Shown: in pieces, positions 1 to 10,134 of the stretch
Numbering within the stretch: position 1 is the stretch's first letter
Layout of the letters: each line of letters starts with the position of its first letter
NCBI GenBank assembly: GCA_001839685.1
Contig: MLAK01000544.1
Coordinates: forward strand, 44,479 to 108,478
Source of the DNA: Tritrichomonas foetus
Lineage: Eukaryota > Parabasalia > Tritrichomonadida > Tritrichomonadidae
Direction: 5' to 3'
Length of the DNA stretch: 64,000 nt
The notes under the pieces: model-generated
Told to the model about the DNA's origin: nothing
What the model saw: only the letters and a program-made list of their open reading frames with translations
Databases searched by the model: none
Translations under genes and position numbers: made by a program

Positions 1-29
1 GTGCCAAATAACCTAAAGAACTATGTTTC

Positions 30-3000
30 TTACTTCTCCTTCTTTTCCTTCTTGCTCTTCCTCCTCTTCTTCTTCTTATCCTTATCCTTCTTCTTTTCTT
101 TCTTATCTTTATCTTTCTTTTCGGGTTTCTCTTTCTTCTCAGATTTCTCTCTCTTTTCGGATCTCTCTTTCTTTTCGGATTTCTCCTTCTTTTCCTTCTT
201 CTCTGATTTTTCTTTATGTTCTTTGTGCTCCTTCTTCGATGATGGAGGTGAAGAAACTTGTGCCGCGGCTGGAGATGCGGCTGAAGATTCTTCTTCTTTA
301 GAAGAAGTCTTTTGCTTGGCAGAATCACTCTTTGTGTACTTGCTAAGGATGGATGTATACATTGTTCTAATGTAATGATAAGAAACAGATGTTTCTAGAT
401 GTGAGTAATCTGAATAACATGAAGTACGAACCATTGTATCCAAAAGAATGAAAAGTCTGTTTCCTGGGAATTGAATCTTCTTGTTATTTTCATAGGCGCT
501 AGTACCTGCTTTGATTGACTTTAGGGCTTGTTCGAAGAAGTCTTGATAGAAGGTAGGGACTTGATTTGGCTTAATTTTCTTGAAGTATACGCCTGCACCA
601 ACAATTACATCGACAACAAGTCCCATAAGGTGAGAATTGTCTTTGAATGCATCATGCGTTGGATCGCATTGGAAGTTGGCCCAGTACGGTGAAGAGAACA
701 TTCCAGCAAGAACGCTCTTGAACTTAAAATCATCAAACAACTTCAAAATTCCAGAGTTATCAGAAAGACCCCTCATAAAAGCTTTATCTTGGTCTGGATT
801 TCCTGGGGTCTCGCTTGTGAATTTGACGAACATTTTCCTAAGTTGAATAATTGCGCTCATGTGTGTCCAAGACTTGATGATTACGTCGGCTTCGTTAATA
901 AGGGTGCAAAGGCCAGAATTGGTCATCTCTTTATCGGAGTATATCAATTTAGATACATTTCCGACAAAGTCCTTCATGATGAAGGAAAATAAAGTGCCCA
1001 AATGCCTGTAGATGCTTGTGCAACCAGCTGTTCCAATAATCTTGTGGAGTGCTGTCAATGCTGAAAGGGAGAGGTACTTTGATGAGGTTTCGACACCAAT
1101 GAACATATCCATGGTGTTGGAGTAGTAGCACTTTGGAAGGAGCTTTAAGGCGATTTCTTCATATTTGTTGGCGTACATCTTGGCAAGAACTCCAACTTTG
1201 CCTTCGGAAATGGAAAGTTGGTCCATGGTCTCTTTGACGGCAGATTGAAAGTTGGTGATGCTGACAGAACAGAGAATCTGATAGATCCATTTGGCAGTTT
1301 GGATCTTCTTATAAAGTTGGATTGGTGGAAGAAGATCTTCTTTTTCGATTAGGTTTTTGAGTGTTTCTTTAAGCTTGTTAACAACTTCTTGATGAGGGTT
1401 ATGTTCTTCGCCACAGATGTTGATAATGCCCATCTTTTCCAAGATTGACACCATTAAATGAATCTTATGGATGTTTATGTATGTGGATCTGTGTTGAGAG
1501 CGATTTTCGAATTGAGATTCTACACCAGCAACACGGCATTTCGAGCTGAAAATGTTAGAAACGGACATTTGTGAGATGGAATCAGCGAATGATGTATCTT
1601 GGAGGGATTTGATGCAAGAATTGATTGATTCGATAATTTTTGATATAACCTTATCATATTGCTCAGTGAGACTCTTCTTGAGCGATGGACACTCTGCAAA
1701 TGCTGCAATGTCGTATTGGAAGAAGTGCCACATTTGGAGAATGCACACTGCATAATATGAGTTGCTGTCATTGGATTCAGAAACAAGAGCGTGAAGGCTA
1801 TCATCATGACACCAGTTGAAATGAATTTGAGATAATTGCAAAATTTGGTCATATGGATCGTTATAAGTGGCCAAACGGAAGTATGTACCTGATAGGAGAT
1901 GGAAAAGTGGTGCCATGTGTGTAATACCATGTTTGATAGATTGCGCATTGAATCGAACGAAAATGGAACGAATGACAGATAAACATGGGAGGAGATCGTA
2001 TTGTTTTCCATTATCAAATTCACTAATATCTACTGACCTGAGTGCAACGATAAGTTGTTCAATTTTCTGGAATTGGACAGTTGACATTGTGAAAGAGTGA
2101 ACAAGGGTATCAAGATAGTTGGCATCAAATTCATGAAGGTTGTAAATGAAGAAACGCTTGATATCACCTTGGAAGCGGAGGAGGCGTGTTGTAATCTCGG
2201 TGAAATAATAAACGAGTTCGGAGATTTCTGAAGAGAAGGCTTCAAGATTTGGTCTGGCGGTCTTCACTCTGAAAGCACATTTGATTTCATAGTTGGCATA
2301 GCCAAGAAGAGCCATATATAATGCGTACTTGCGGCATAACAACGAGGCATCAACACTTGATGCGCTCTCGTACTGCTTAAGGATGCCGGCTAACTTTCGT
2401 TGGCGGTAATCAGCCGCTGGACGCCTTGATGTGTATGTCGATTCAAGGTTGCTGGCGAAGGAAGTGCTGAAATCGATGCGTTTGGTTTTATAAGATTTGA
2501 ACGCGCTGAAGAGAGATTTAATATCGGCATAAATATTGGCAGTGATTTTGATGACAATCTGACGATAGCAAAGTGTGACGAATAATTCATAGAATTCGCT
2601 TTCGGTTGATAAAACCTGCATGAAAACAAGTCCAAAAATGAGGAAGGAATCGCAAAGATCAGTCATGTGCATCATTGTGAGGTACTTCAACTTGAAGAAG
2701 GTTTCTGTCGGAAGTGATGGTTCTGGCTTGTCAAGGAGGTTGAAGATCTTCCATGGAAATTGGGATGGTGAGCTGAGAAGAAGGGAGAGAGAAGGTGCAA
2801 TGCTTTTGAAAAGGGACACAAAATGAGTTTGGAGGCATTGTAATTCTTTCTCTAGAGGCTTGAGACTTTGACGTTCTTGGAGAAATTGGATAAGCTCCTT
2901 CAAACTTGGATCAGAATTTTTACAAACCTTATCGTAAGCATATTTGTAATGAAGGACAACATTGGAAAGATCTGGGAATTGATGTAAGAAAATGTGAACC

Positions 3001-3461
3001 CTGACGTAGTTAGTGAAAAGATCGAGAACTGGCTTAGCGTAAACGTAGTTCCACCCGAAGTCAAGATCTTGAGAATTCCGAAGGCAATTCATAAGAGCGG
3101 ATTTGGCGCTGTTAGAGAAGTTCTTAACATGGTAAAGGACGTCGATAATTTGACGGAGATTTTGTCCAACTTCCTTTGCCTTATCTTCCGTATATGAGAA
3201 TGGCTTTTTCTTATCTTGTTTAATTGCTGAAGAAAAGCCTTGATATTCAGGTCTCTGTAAAGTAACGTATGCCACATTCATACCAAACAATAATCTCTTG
3301 GCGTGTTCGTTGAGTTGAATAAGAGTTTCGAGATTTGTCAGTTCATTGACGGCATCGGTGATTTCTGGAACAATCGCTTCTTCCTGCTGAGAATGATCTT
3401 CGTTATCGCTGTTGTCTCTGCTGTTATCAGCACTACTTTCAGCGCTATTGTTGCTGCTCAT
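30..3461 (-). CDS. Nap1/HEM (NCKAP1-like) subunit of the WAVE/SCAR complex
   Basis: 1143 residues from an ATG at 3461, close to the roughly 1130 of animal NCKAP1. Similarity runs along the whole length. The N-terminal third keeps the NCKAP1 pattern around 'FGWNYVYAKPVLDLFTNY', and the C-terminus has 'NRLFILLDTMVR', matching the NCKAP1 end 'NRESVYLLLDMIVQ'. Nap1 is a helical scaffold that holds Sra1 and WAVE in the complex that activates Arp2/3 actin branching at the membrane, which fits amoeboid attachment in trichomonads. The start region is acidic and Ser/Asn-rich. The last about 75 residues are an almost pure Lys/Glu/Ser tail that is not part of the family fold. A TCATA initiator-like motif lies directly at the ATG. 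Recognition rests on remembered family similarity. Confidence 0.8.
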   Translation of the reverse strand: MSSNNSAESSADNSRDNSDNEDHSQQEEAIVPEITDAVNELTNLETLIQLNEHAKRLLFGMNVAYVTLQRPEYQGFSSAIKQDKKKPFSYTEDKAKEVGQNLRQIIDVLYHVKNFSNSAKSALMNCLRNSQDLDFGWNYVYAKPVLDLFTNYVRVHIFLHQFPDLSNVVLHYKYAYDKVCKNSDPSLKELIQFLQERQSLKPLEKELQCLQTHFVSLFKSIAPSLSLLLSSPSQFPWKIFNLLDKPEPSLPTETFFKLKYLTMMHMTDLCDSFLIFGLVFMQVLSTESEFYELFVTLCYRQIVIKITANIYADIKSLFSAFKSYKTKRIDFSTSFASNLESTYTSRRPAADYRQRKLAGILKQYESASSVDASLLCRKYALYMALLGYANYEIKCAFRVKTARPNLEAFSSEISELVYYFTEITTRLLRFQGDIKRFFIYNLHEFDANYLDTLVHSFTMSTVQFQKIEQLIVALRSVDISEFDNGKQYDLLPCLSVIRSIFVRFNAQSIKHGITHMAPLFHLLSGTYFRLATYNDPYDQILQLSQIHFNWCHDDSLHALVSESNDSNSYYAVCILQMWHFFQYDIAAFAECPSLKKSLTEQYDKVISKIIESINSCIKSLQDTSFADSISQMSVSNIFSSKCRVAGVESQFENRSQHRSTYINIHKIHLMVSILEKMGIINICGEEHNPHQEVVNKLKETLKNLIEKEDLLPPIQLYKKIQTAKWIYQILCSVSITNFQSAVKETMDQLSISEGKVGVLAKMYANKYEEIALKLLPKCYYSNTMDMFIGVETSSKYLSLSALTALHKIIGTAGCTSIYRHLGTLFSFIMKDFVGNVSKLIYSDKEMTNSGLCTLINEADVIIKSWTHMSAIIQLRKMFVKFTSETPGNPDQDKAFMRGLSDNSGILKLFDDFKFKSVLAGMFSSPYWANFQCDPTHDAFKDNSHLMGLVVDVIVGAGVYFKKIKPNQVPTFYQDFFEQALKSIKAGTSAYENNKKIQFPGNRLFILLDTMVRTSCYSDYSHLETSVSYHYIRTMYTSILSKYTKSDSAKQKTSSKEEESSAASPAAAQVSSPPSSKKEHKEHKEKSEKKEKKEKSEKKERSEKREKSEKKEKPEKKDKDKKEKKKDKDKKKKRRKSKKEKKEK

Positions 3462-4170
3462 ATGATAACAATAACCGCTTAAAAATTAATTTTTGAAAAT
3501 ATTCAATTTTTGTTAATGTATCGTTGATAATCAATACCTAACAACTTCAGAAAAAGTGATGATTCATTCAAGACCTCACAAATAAAAGGTAAAGCAGCTA
3601 AAAAGTTTAAGCTTTTTGATAGAATAAATAACAATAAAGAGGCAATTGATTGAAGAGCGTTTTCCTGGAATGAAATCATTTTATCTGGTAGTTAATTTTT
3701 ATTCCGTTTTTATTACATAATTTATTTAACTAATTGTTGCTATATGATTTTCGTCTTGTTTGTACTTACTATTTCTGTATATTTTGAATATTCGATTTTT
3801 CTTGGTCATGAAATTCGGTGGGAAATAGAAATTTATTTCTTATATAGTGTCTACTCTATGATTTAGATAGTATGAGAACAATATAGTCATGACCCCCGAA
3901 AATATTGTGAACTTTTTTTGAATATGTGTCTTTTAATGTCATTTATAAACACATAAATAAATCAAATGAAATACTATTTTTTGATAAACATATCCAGGAA
4001 AAAATGCAAATATACATGTGATTTGAAATTTCCAGATTTAAGGTTTCTTCAGATGATTAGTTTATAATGGTTTTAATTTTAAATAAATTTGAAAAGCATG
4101 CATATCAAAGCACTATTTTACTAAAAGGATAAAAGAAAAGAAATGTGATTTTTTTTATTTGAGAAAACTT
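3462..4170. other. gene-free intergenic stretch
   Basis: AT-rich spacer between the starts of the Nap1 gene (left) and the 3' end of the DRC11 gene (right). No open frame of useful length, RNA gene or repeat was seen. Confidence 0.5.
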
Positions 4171-6465
4171 TTATTTTTTGGTTGGATATGGTTGAGGAAC
4201 ATTAATTGGGAAATTAAATACTATTTGTGGTTTGCTTTCTTCCTCAGGTGCATCTCCAAGGAATTCAACAATTTCCATATCTGATGGGGGAATATTTGGT
4301 TCAGTTCTAGATACTCTAATTTCATCAGCTTTAATGCAACATCTAGCAATTGACGCTGCTGTATATCCTTTGCTTGTAAATGCTAGCGTATTAATCGATA
4401 TTGATGGAATAAGCAAATTATATTTTGATAGCCAATAATTCCAGAGTAGAACACGAGTAGAAAAGTTTGGTTTTGGAATTACTATTTGCTTATTAAACAG
4501 AGATGTGCATGCTTTTGGTAGCGTTGGAAATGAAGTTGTCCCTATTAATAACACTCTATCACGTGGCTTGAGTTTTCGAATATTTCTTCGAAGTTGAGCT
4601 TTGAATTTCTTTGAGGCATCTGCTCTTTTCCTTGATCCAAACATTCTATCAATATCATCAATTAAAATGACACAAGGTGCTAATGTTTTTGCTGCTCTCA
4701 CAAGCATTAGTATGAGAATCCTTGGAGAAGGAGTTTCTTTTCCAACTAAGACAGATGGGGAAAAATTTAAAAATGTAGCACCTAATGCATTAATTGCAGC
4801 TAAAGCTAGTGTCGTTTTACCAGTTCCTTTGTTTCCTGCAATCAAAACACCTTTGGGAACACCTTGCAAAGTATCTCTCTGACAAGCAAAAGGCAAAACA
4901 CATTCAATAATCATTTGAGATCGTATGGAGCCATACGAAGGACCTTTTTCAGGAGAGGGATCCTCATAATCAACAGGAGTGGTAAAATCATATCTTCCTA
5001 TGAAATCATTAAATGTTGTTGATGGATTATTACATGCAATTCCAAGTCCTACAAGCTGGGCAAGAATTTCTTCATCGGACATTTTGAGAGGGTCACGAAC
5101 ACGTTTTGCTTTCTTTTTCTTTTGTCGAGGAGCTTTAGCTTTTCTACAACGACGCATTTCGAGAACTTTTAAATTCTTTAGTTCTCGGCGAAGTTTAACT
5201 TCAACACTTTCAGCTAAATCTGGTAGCATTGATGTCCACATTTCAGTTCTAACAAGTTCTATATCAAATTCATCATTTGGTTCATGATGTATATTTTCAT
5301 CAATCCATAATGAATTAAAAGTTGCAACAGATTCTTGAAGCTCTTTCACACCTTCAGGTACAATTATTTCGACTGCTTTCTTATTTCCTGCATTTGGTGC
5401 AGCTTTTGGAGCAGCCTTAGTTGCTTCTTCACCTTTTTTCTTTGGTCTTTTCTCATCAAGTTTTTGATAATATGATTCTAATTCTGGTTCTGGCATGAAC
5501 TCTACTTTTTCTAGAAGCATCCTTGTAACATTCATTTTTGCTTTGATATTAGGTCCTTTTCCTGTGCTACTTTTTGTTTCATTATAAAATTCAGCGCAGA
5601 GATCATCTAACTTTCTTCGAAGGTCTACTGATTTATTATCTTCTAACCATGTTTTTGTTACTTCTTTAGCTGCTTCTAACTCTTGAGTTCGCATTTTTTC
5701 TTCCTCTTTCCTTCTTTTGACAGTTCTTTCAACTTTTTCTCTTGTTTCAGTCGATATATCATCAGGTTTCATTCCAATAATGATTTCTTCAATATCTCTC
5801 CTTCCATTTTCATGAGTTCTCAGACTGTATTTTCTCATAAAAGTTTTGATAATATTTGCCGATTTTTCTCGATCAGAAAGTTTGGCTTGCCTTGTCATCT
5901 GATCTTGCTGTTTTTGAACGCCCAATTTCATCAACGTCTCATGTCTAGCATGTCTTGCTCGTTCAACTCTTTGTATTAAAAGTGTTGCTTCTTCTAGTGT
6001 CATTGGCATTTGTTTCGTCATCTCTTGTGCTATTTTTGCTTCATCAAATTGCTTTTTAAATTTACGAATTAGATCTTCGCGCGTATAATATGCTGATCCT
6101 TCATCATCTTTTACTATTCTTGGAATGGGAATTTCAAGATCAATTGATTGCGCTTGAGCCATTATGGTTTGTGTAATTAAAGCCCAACTATTCCCTTCCC
6201 AACTTTCCAAGCTCCATATTAATTCCAATAAACGTGTAACAGTTTTTAATAAAAGGTCTCGAATATTTATTCTTCTTTGTGTTTGAATAGTTTGATCATA
6301 ACATTCTTCAAGCATTCCATATATTTTTAAATATTCTGAAATTAAACGTATCGAGGTTAATTGATCCATCCCTGCATTCTCTCCACTGGCTGCATCAACT
6401 TCAAGGTTGTCTTGAAGTCTATCAATTGCTTCAAGTAGTGTTGAATGAAGTGCTTTACTACTCAT
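4171..6465 (-). CDS. Dynein regulatory complex AAA protein (DRC11/IQCA1-like)
   Basis: 764 residues from an ATG at 6465. The N-terminal two thirds are helical and highly charged, like IQCA proteins. The C-terminal third is an AAA+ ATPase module with Walker A GNKGTGKT at residues 543-550 and a Walker B-like VILIDDID near residue 597, followed by a sensor-1-like LIGTTSFP. DRC11 is a component of the nexin-dynein regulatory complex that links outer doublets and controls dynein in motile axonemes, which fits a flagellate. A basic cluster precedes the AAA module. An ACGTTTT motif lies 9-15 bases upstream of the ATG, resembling the CGTTTA motif of other starts here. Confidence 0.8.
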   Translation of the reverse strand: MSSKALHSTLLEAIDRLQDNLEVDAASGENAGMDQLTSIRLISEYLKIYGMLEECYDQTIQTQRRINIRDLLLKTVTRLLELIWSLESWEGNSWALITQTIMAQAQSIDLEIPIPRIVKDDEGSAYYTREDLIRKFKKQFDEAKIAQEMTKQMPMTLEEATLLIQRVERARHARHETLMKLGVQKQQDQMTRQAKLSDREKSANIIKTFMRKYSLRTHENGRRDIEEIIIGMKPDDISTETREKVERTVKRRKEEEKMRTQELEAAKEVTKTWLEDNKSVDLRRKLDDLCAEFYNETKSSTGKGPNIKAKMNVTRMLLEKVEFMPEPELESYYQKLDEKRPKKKGEEATKAAPKAAPNAGNKKAVEIIVPEGVKELQESVATFNSLWIDENIHHEPNDEFDIELVRTEMWTSMLPDLAESVEVKLRRELKNLKVLEMRRCRKAKAPRQKKKKAKRVRDPLKMSDEEILAQLVGLGIACNNPSTTFNDFIGRYDFTTPVDYEDPSPEKGPSYGSIRSQMIIECVLPFACQRDTLQGVPKGVLIAGNKGTGKTTLALAAINALGATFLNFSPSVLVGKETPSPRILILMLVRAAKTLAPCVILIDDIDRMFGSRKRADASKKFKAQLRRNIRKLKPRDRVLLIGTTSFPTLPKACTSLFNKQIVIPKPNFSTRVLLWNYWLSKYNLLIPSISINTLAFTSKGYTAASIARCCIKADEIRVSRTEPNIPPSDMEIVEFLGDAPEEESKPQIVFNFPINVPQPYPTKK

Positions 6466-8393
6466 AATAGTTAAAACGTATTTTCGTCTCAGAAATTCAT
6501 TGGATAAACCATTTAAAATTGAATGTGTTTTTGATGTGAAGCATTTGATAGCCAGATATTTATTCGCTAATTAGAACACAATGCATATAATAATAATATC
6601 TACAACTTTTCTGATTGATTTATGTGAACTTTGAAACTAGTTTACATAATATATCACTCGAAATATCAATACGAAATTATTGCTTTTAACGTATAGATTT
6701 TTCAAAGATTAGAATTATTTGAAGAAATAGAATGGTGAGTTTCAATGGTTGAGAAGGCAGAATTATTCATTTATTTTGTTTTCATAATCATCCATATGAC
6801 TTTCATGAAGTGTGAATTCGATTCTATATAGCTCAATCATTTCAAACATATGAAATATGCTCGGATGTTTCTTTGTGAAAATGTAGAATATTTCCTCACA
6901 TCAGGTTCTCCGTATATGACCAGAAGCCTCTGAGAATGTCTTTTTTCGTACTTGGGTATCTTGATAGAGTGTGAATGATAGAGCTTTTTAATTATATACC
7001 ACATATTAGCCTTTATTTCAGATATAGTTAGCTTCTTCGCTCTGAATTCTGATACAAAATATGAAAATTAATTTTATATTCCACTTATTGTTTTTGGGAT
7101 ATATAATATCTTTTATGATGAGTTATTATACATAACATCATTATTATGTATTAGAAATCATTTTAATACAAATGAATTTTTCACTAAATAGCATAATATC
7201 ATGATCCTTTCGAATTTCACAATTTGTTTATTTTCTTTCATTACAGGTTGACATGGAGATGATGGATTTCTGGACTTCACGCTGAAATATATGAATTTTA
7301 TAGTAATACATTCACAATTATTGCGAGTTTATTGAAGAAAACCAAAAAATTAATGAAATGAAACCAATTAATTCTTTTGATGCTCATAATTTGTCTAGGA
7401 TTACGCAAACAATTATTAATTGTTTCACAGTTAACGCCTTAATACTCTGTGAAGTACCTTTTGAACGCAGTAATACTCTGTGAAGGACTAAAAATATATT
7501 AGATTTTTAGGATTTTTATTGAGTCATTTTTTAATTTGGATTCTTCTCAATATTTAATTAATGAATTAGAAATCATGTCAGGTATACTTTTACAGATATT
7601 TATAATTCTCCATACAGATACCATTTTTTATTTCTCCATTTTACATCATAATTGTTGAAACCAAATTATTTCATTTTAATATTTAGAAATCTTGATGTCT
7701 AAAATCGTAATATCAGGAAATTTCGCAACATAATTTTAAACCATGAGTGTTTATTGATTATTTATCAAGTCATTTGAAAAGCACCAATTTGATATGAATT
7801 TTCCAGAAATACTCAAATTTGATAAATTTTTATGCTGGATATTAACGAATAAATAAAAAAAAGTTTTGAGTACAATTGTAAACAGATCAATTCTGAAAAA
7901 ATAAATGGTCATATAACATCTATCAAATCCCAAAAATTTCAGGAAAATCATAAGTATATCAGACAACAGAGCGAACTTGCTCAGAAGGTAAATCTCGAAA
8001 AACACTATTCAATTGAAATTGTGAGAAAACTATACGAATTTTTGAATAAAACTATTTTATTTTTCACAAAATTTATTTCTTCTCAAAAATCTCGGAAACT
8101 TATTTTGCTTTTTCACATTTTCAAAAATGACATTTATTGTAACAACCCAACGATTAACTTTTTGCATTTTTTCATTGAGACATTTTCTCCTTTTTCACAA
8201 ATAAATTGTTTACTTTATAAATTATTCGGTACTCATTTCATTGCTTTTCTGCATACCTCCTGCAATATTTCTTCTCAATTTTTATCCATAAAATGTTCAA
8301 ACATCTCAAATCTTATCATCGTTTTTCCCTCCATTCCCTCATTTTGAATATCAGTTCATAGCCAAGAAATTTGACTTCACATTTTGCTTGATA
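6466..8393. other. gene-poor intergenic region
   Basis: About 1.9 kb of AT-rich DNA without a convincing gene. The longest open frames (7751-8005 minus, 8021-8347 plus) are Phe/Ile/Lys-rich with no recognisable motif, as expected by chance in AT-rich DNA. A 15 bp direct repeat, TAATACTCTGTGAAG, occurs at 7440-7454 and 7471-7485. Confidence 0.5.
8377..8381 (+). promoter_or_regulatory. Initiator-like element of the tryptophanase gene
   Basis: TCACA fits the trichomonad initiator TCA(+1)Y(T/A), with the presumed +1 A at 8379, giving a 15-base leader before the ATG at 8394. Very short leaders are usual in trichomonads. Predicted from sequence only. Confidence 0.45.
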
Positions 8394-9767
8394 ATGGAAT
8401 TACCATTTGCCGAGTCATGGAAGATCAAGATGATCGAACCAATCCGTAAGAGTACACGCCAAGAGCGTGAAGAGTGGATCAAGAAAGCCCACTACAACGT
8501 TTTTCAATTACCATCCGAAGCTGTCTATATCGATTGCATCACAGATTCAGGTACCGGCTCTATGAGCCACGGCCAATGGGCCGAAATGATGCTTGGTGAT
8601 GAAAGCTATGCTGGAGCCAACTCCTTCTTCAAGCTCAAGAAGATGATCACCGACATCACAGGATTCGAATATGTTATCCCAACTCACCAAGGTCGTGCCG
8701 CTGAAAACGTTCTCTTCTCATACCTCGTCCACGATGGCGACTGCTGCCCAGGAAACTCCCACTTCGATACCACAAAGGGTCACATCGAAGCTCGTAAGGC
8801 CATCGCCCTCGATTGCACAATCGACGAAGCCAAGGATACACAGCTTGAAATTCCATTCAAAGGAAACGTTGATGTTGCCAAGCTTGAAAAGGCATTCAAT
8901 GATTACAAAGGAAAGATCCCATTCGCCATTGTCACAATCACCAACAACACAGCCGGAGGCCAACCAGTCTCAATGAAGAACCTTCGTGAGTGCAGCGAAC
9001 TCTGCAAGAAATACAATATCCCACTCATCTTCGATTCTGCTCGTTTTGCAGAAAACGCTTACTTCATCAAAGTCCGCGAAGAAGGATATGCCGATAAGAC
9101 AATCAAGGAGATCTGCAAGGAAATGTTCTCATATGCCGATGGTATGACAATGTCCGCCAAGAAGGACGCTATCGTCAACATGGGTGGTTTCATTGCCACA
9201 AGGAAGCAAGACTGGTACGAAGGCGCCAAAGGATTCTGCATCCAATTCGAAGGCTACCTTACTTATGGTGGAATGAGCGGCAGAGACATGAACGCACTTG
9301 CTGTCGGCCTCGACGAAAACACTGAATTCCATAACCTCGAAACACGTATCAAGCAAGTCGAATACCTTGCCAGGCGTCTTGACGAATTCGGAATCCCATA
9401 CCAAAGACCAGCTGGTGGCCATGCCATCTTCATCGATGCTCCAAAGGTCCTCACACACGTTCCAAAGGAGGAATTCCCAGCCCAAACACTTACAATCGAA
9501 CTTTACCTCGAAGCTGGTATCCGTGGATGCGAAATCGGTTATCTCCTTGCCGATCGTGACCCAGTTACACACGAAAACCGCTTTGGTGGAAATGATTTCC
9601 TCAGACTCGCCATCCCAAGAAGAGTTTACACAAACAATCACATGGATGTCATCGCTGTGGCCCTCAAGAACGTTTTCGACCGCCGCGAAAGCATCACTCA
9701 CGGAGTCAAGATCGCTTGGGAAGCACCAATCTTACGTCACTTCACAGTCCAATTAGAACGTCTTTAA
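8394..9767 (+). CDS. tnaA: Tryptophanase (PLP-dependent indole-forming lyase)
   Basis: 457 residues from the first in-frame ATG; a TTG two codons upstream is not used. The enzyme splits L-tryptophan to indole, pyruvate and ammonia. The beta-eliminating lyase fold is clear throughout, with PTHQGRAAEN, the SARFAENAYFIK segment and the PLP site SAKKD (residues 254-258; the Schiff-base lysine should be K257). Two positions separate it from tyrosine phenol-lyase. The segment AGIRGCEIG has Ile where the phenol-lyase has its substrate Arg, and the C-terminal LRHFT carries His449, matching the tryptophanase His. The gene is GC-richer than its neighbours, with C-ending codons, which may reflect strong expression or a bacterial origin. 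Trichomonads are known to have this enzyme through lateral transfer. Confidence 0.92.
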   Translation: MELPFAESWKIKMIEPIRKSTRQEREEWIKKAHYNVFQLPSEAVYIDCITDSGTGSMSHGQWAEMMLGDESYAGANSFFKLKKMITDITGFEYVIPTHQGRAAENVLFSYLVHDGDCCPGNSHFDTTKGHIEARKAIALDCTIDEAKDTQLEIPFKGNVDVAKLEKAFNDYKGKIPFAIVTITNNTAGGQPVSMKNLRECSELCKKYNIPLIFDSARFAENAYFIKVREEGYADKTIKEICKEMFSYADGMTMSAKKDAIVNMGGFIATRKQDWYEGAKGFCIQFEGYLTYGGMSGRDMNALAVGLDENTEFHNLETRIKQVEYLARRLDEFGIPYQRPAGGHAIFIDAPKVLTHVPKEEFPAQTLTIELYLEAGIRGCEIGYLLADRDPVTHENRFGGNDFLRLAIPRRVYTNNHMDVIAVALKNVFDRRESITHGVKIAWEAPILRHFTVQLERL

Positions 9768-10134
9768 ACAGGATAGTGTGATACTTTTTTCTTTTTCGTT
9801 ATTTTTATCTTTTTTTTTTGTATAATTTTCAGGATTCGTTTCATGCTATGTTCAATGAAATGAATGACTCTATCCATAGTTATTCGAAATCCCATGATTT
9901 CCACACTTTTCTCCAACTCCATCAAATATTCACATCACAATAGTTTATCCTTGAACAATATGAAAAAGTTGTTCTCACATTGAAAGTTAACACCAACTCT
10001 CAAATTGAGAGTCCCAATCAAACCTATTCAAAACAAATTCACCATTTTTTGATTTAAATCACCCATACAAAAAGTTCTCCAAAATATAACGTCTTTTTGT
10101 GAGACTTACGAAAATTTTCAAAAGATTCTTTTTG
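9768..10134. other. intergenic spacer
   Basis: AT-rich spacer between tryptophanase and the downstream coiled-coil gene. Nothing beyond T-rich runs near the tryptophanase 3' end was recognised. Confidence 0.4.

Noticed and set aside
1..375. 124-codon plus-strand frame at the left edge
   Set aside because: Phe/Ser/Leu-rich frame on the opposite strand of the Lys/Glu tail of Nap1; a shadow.
9129..9701. 190-codon minus-strand frame inside tryptophanase
   Set aside because: The strongly conserved enzyme is on the plus strand; the antisense frame arises from its codon bias.
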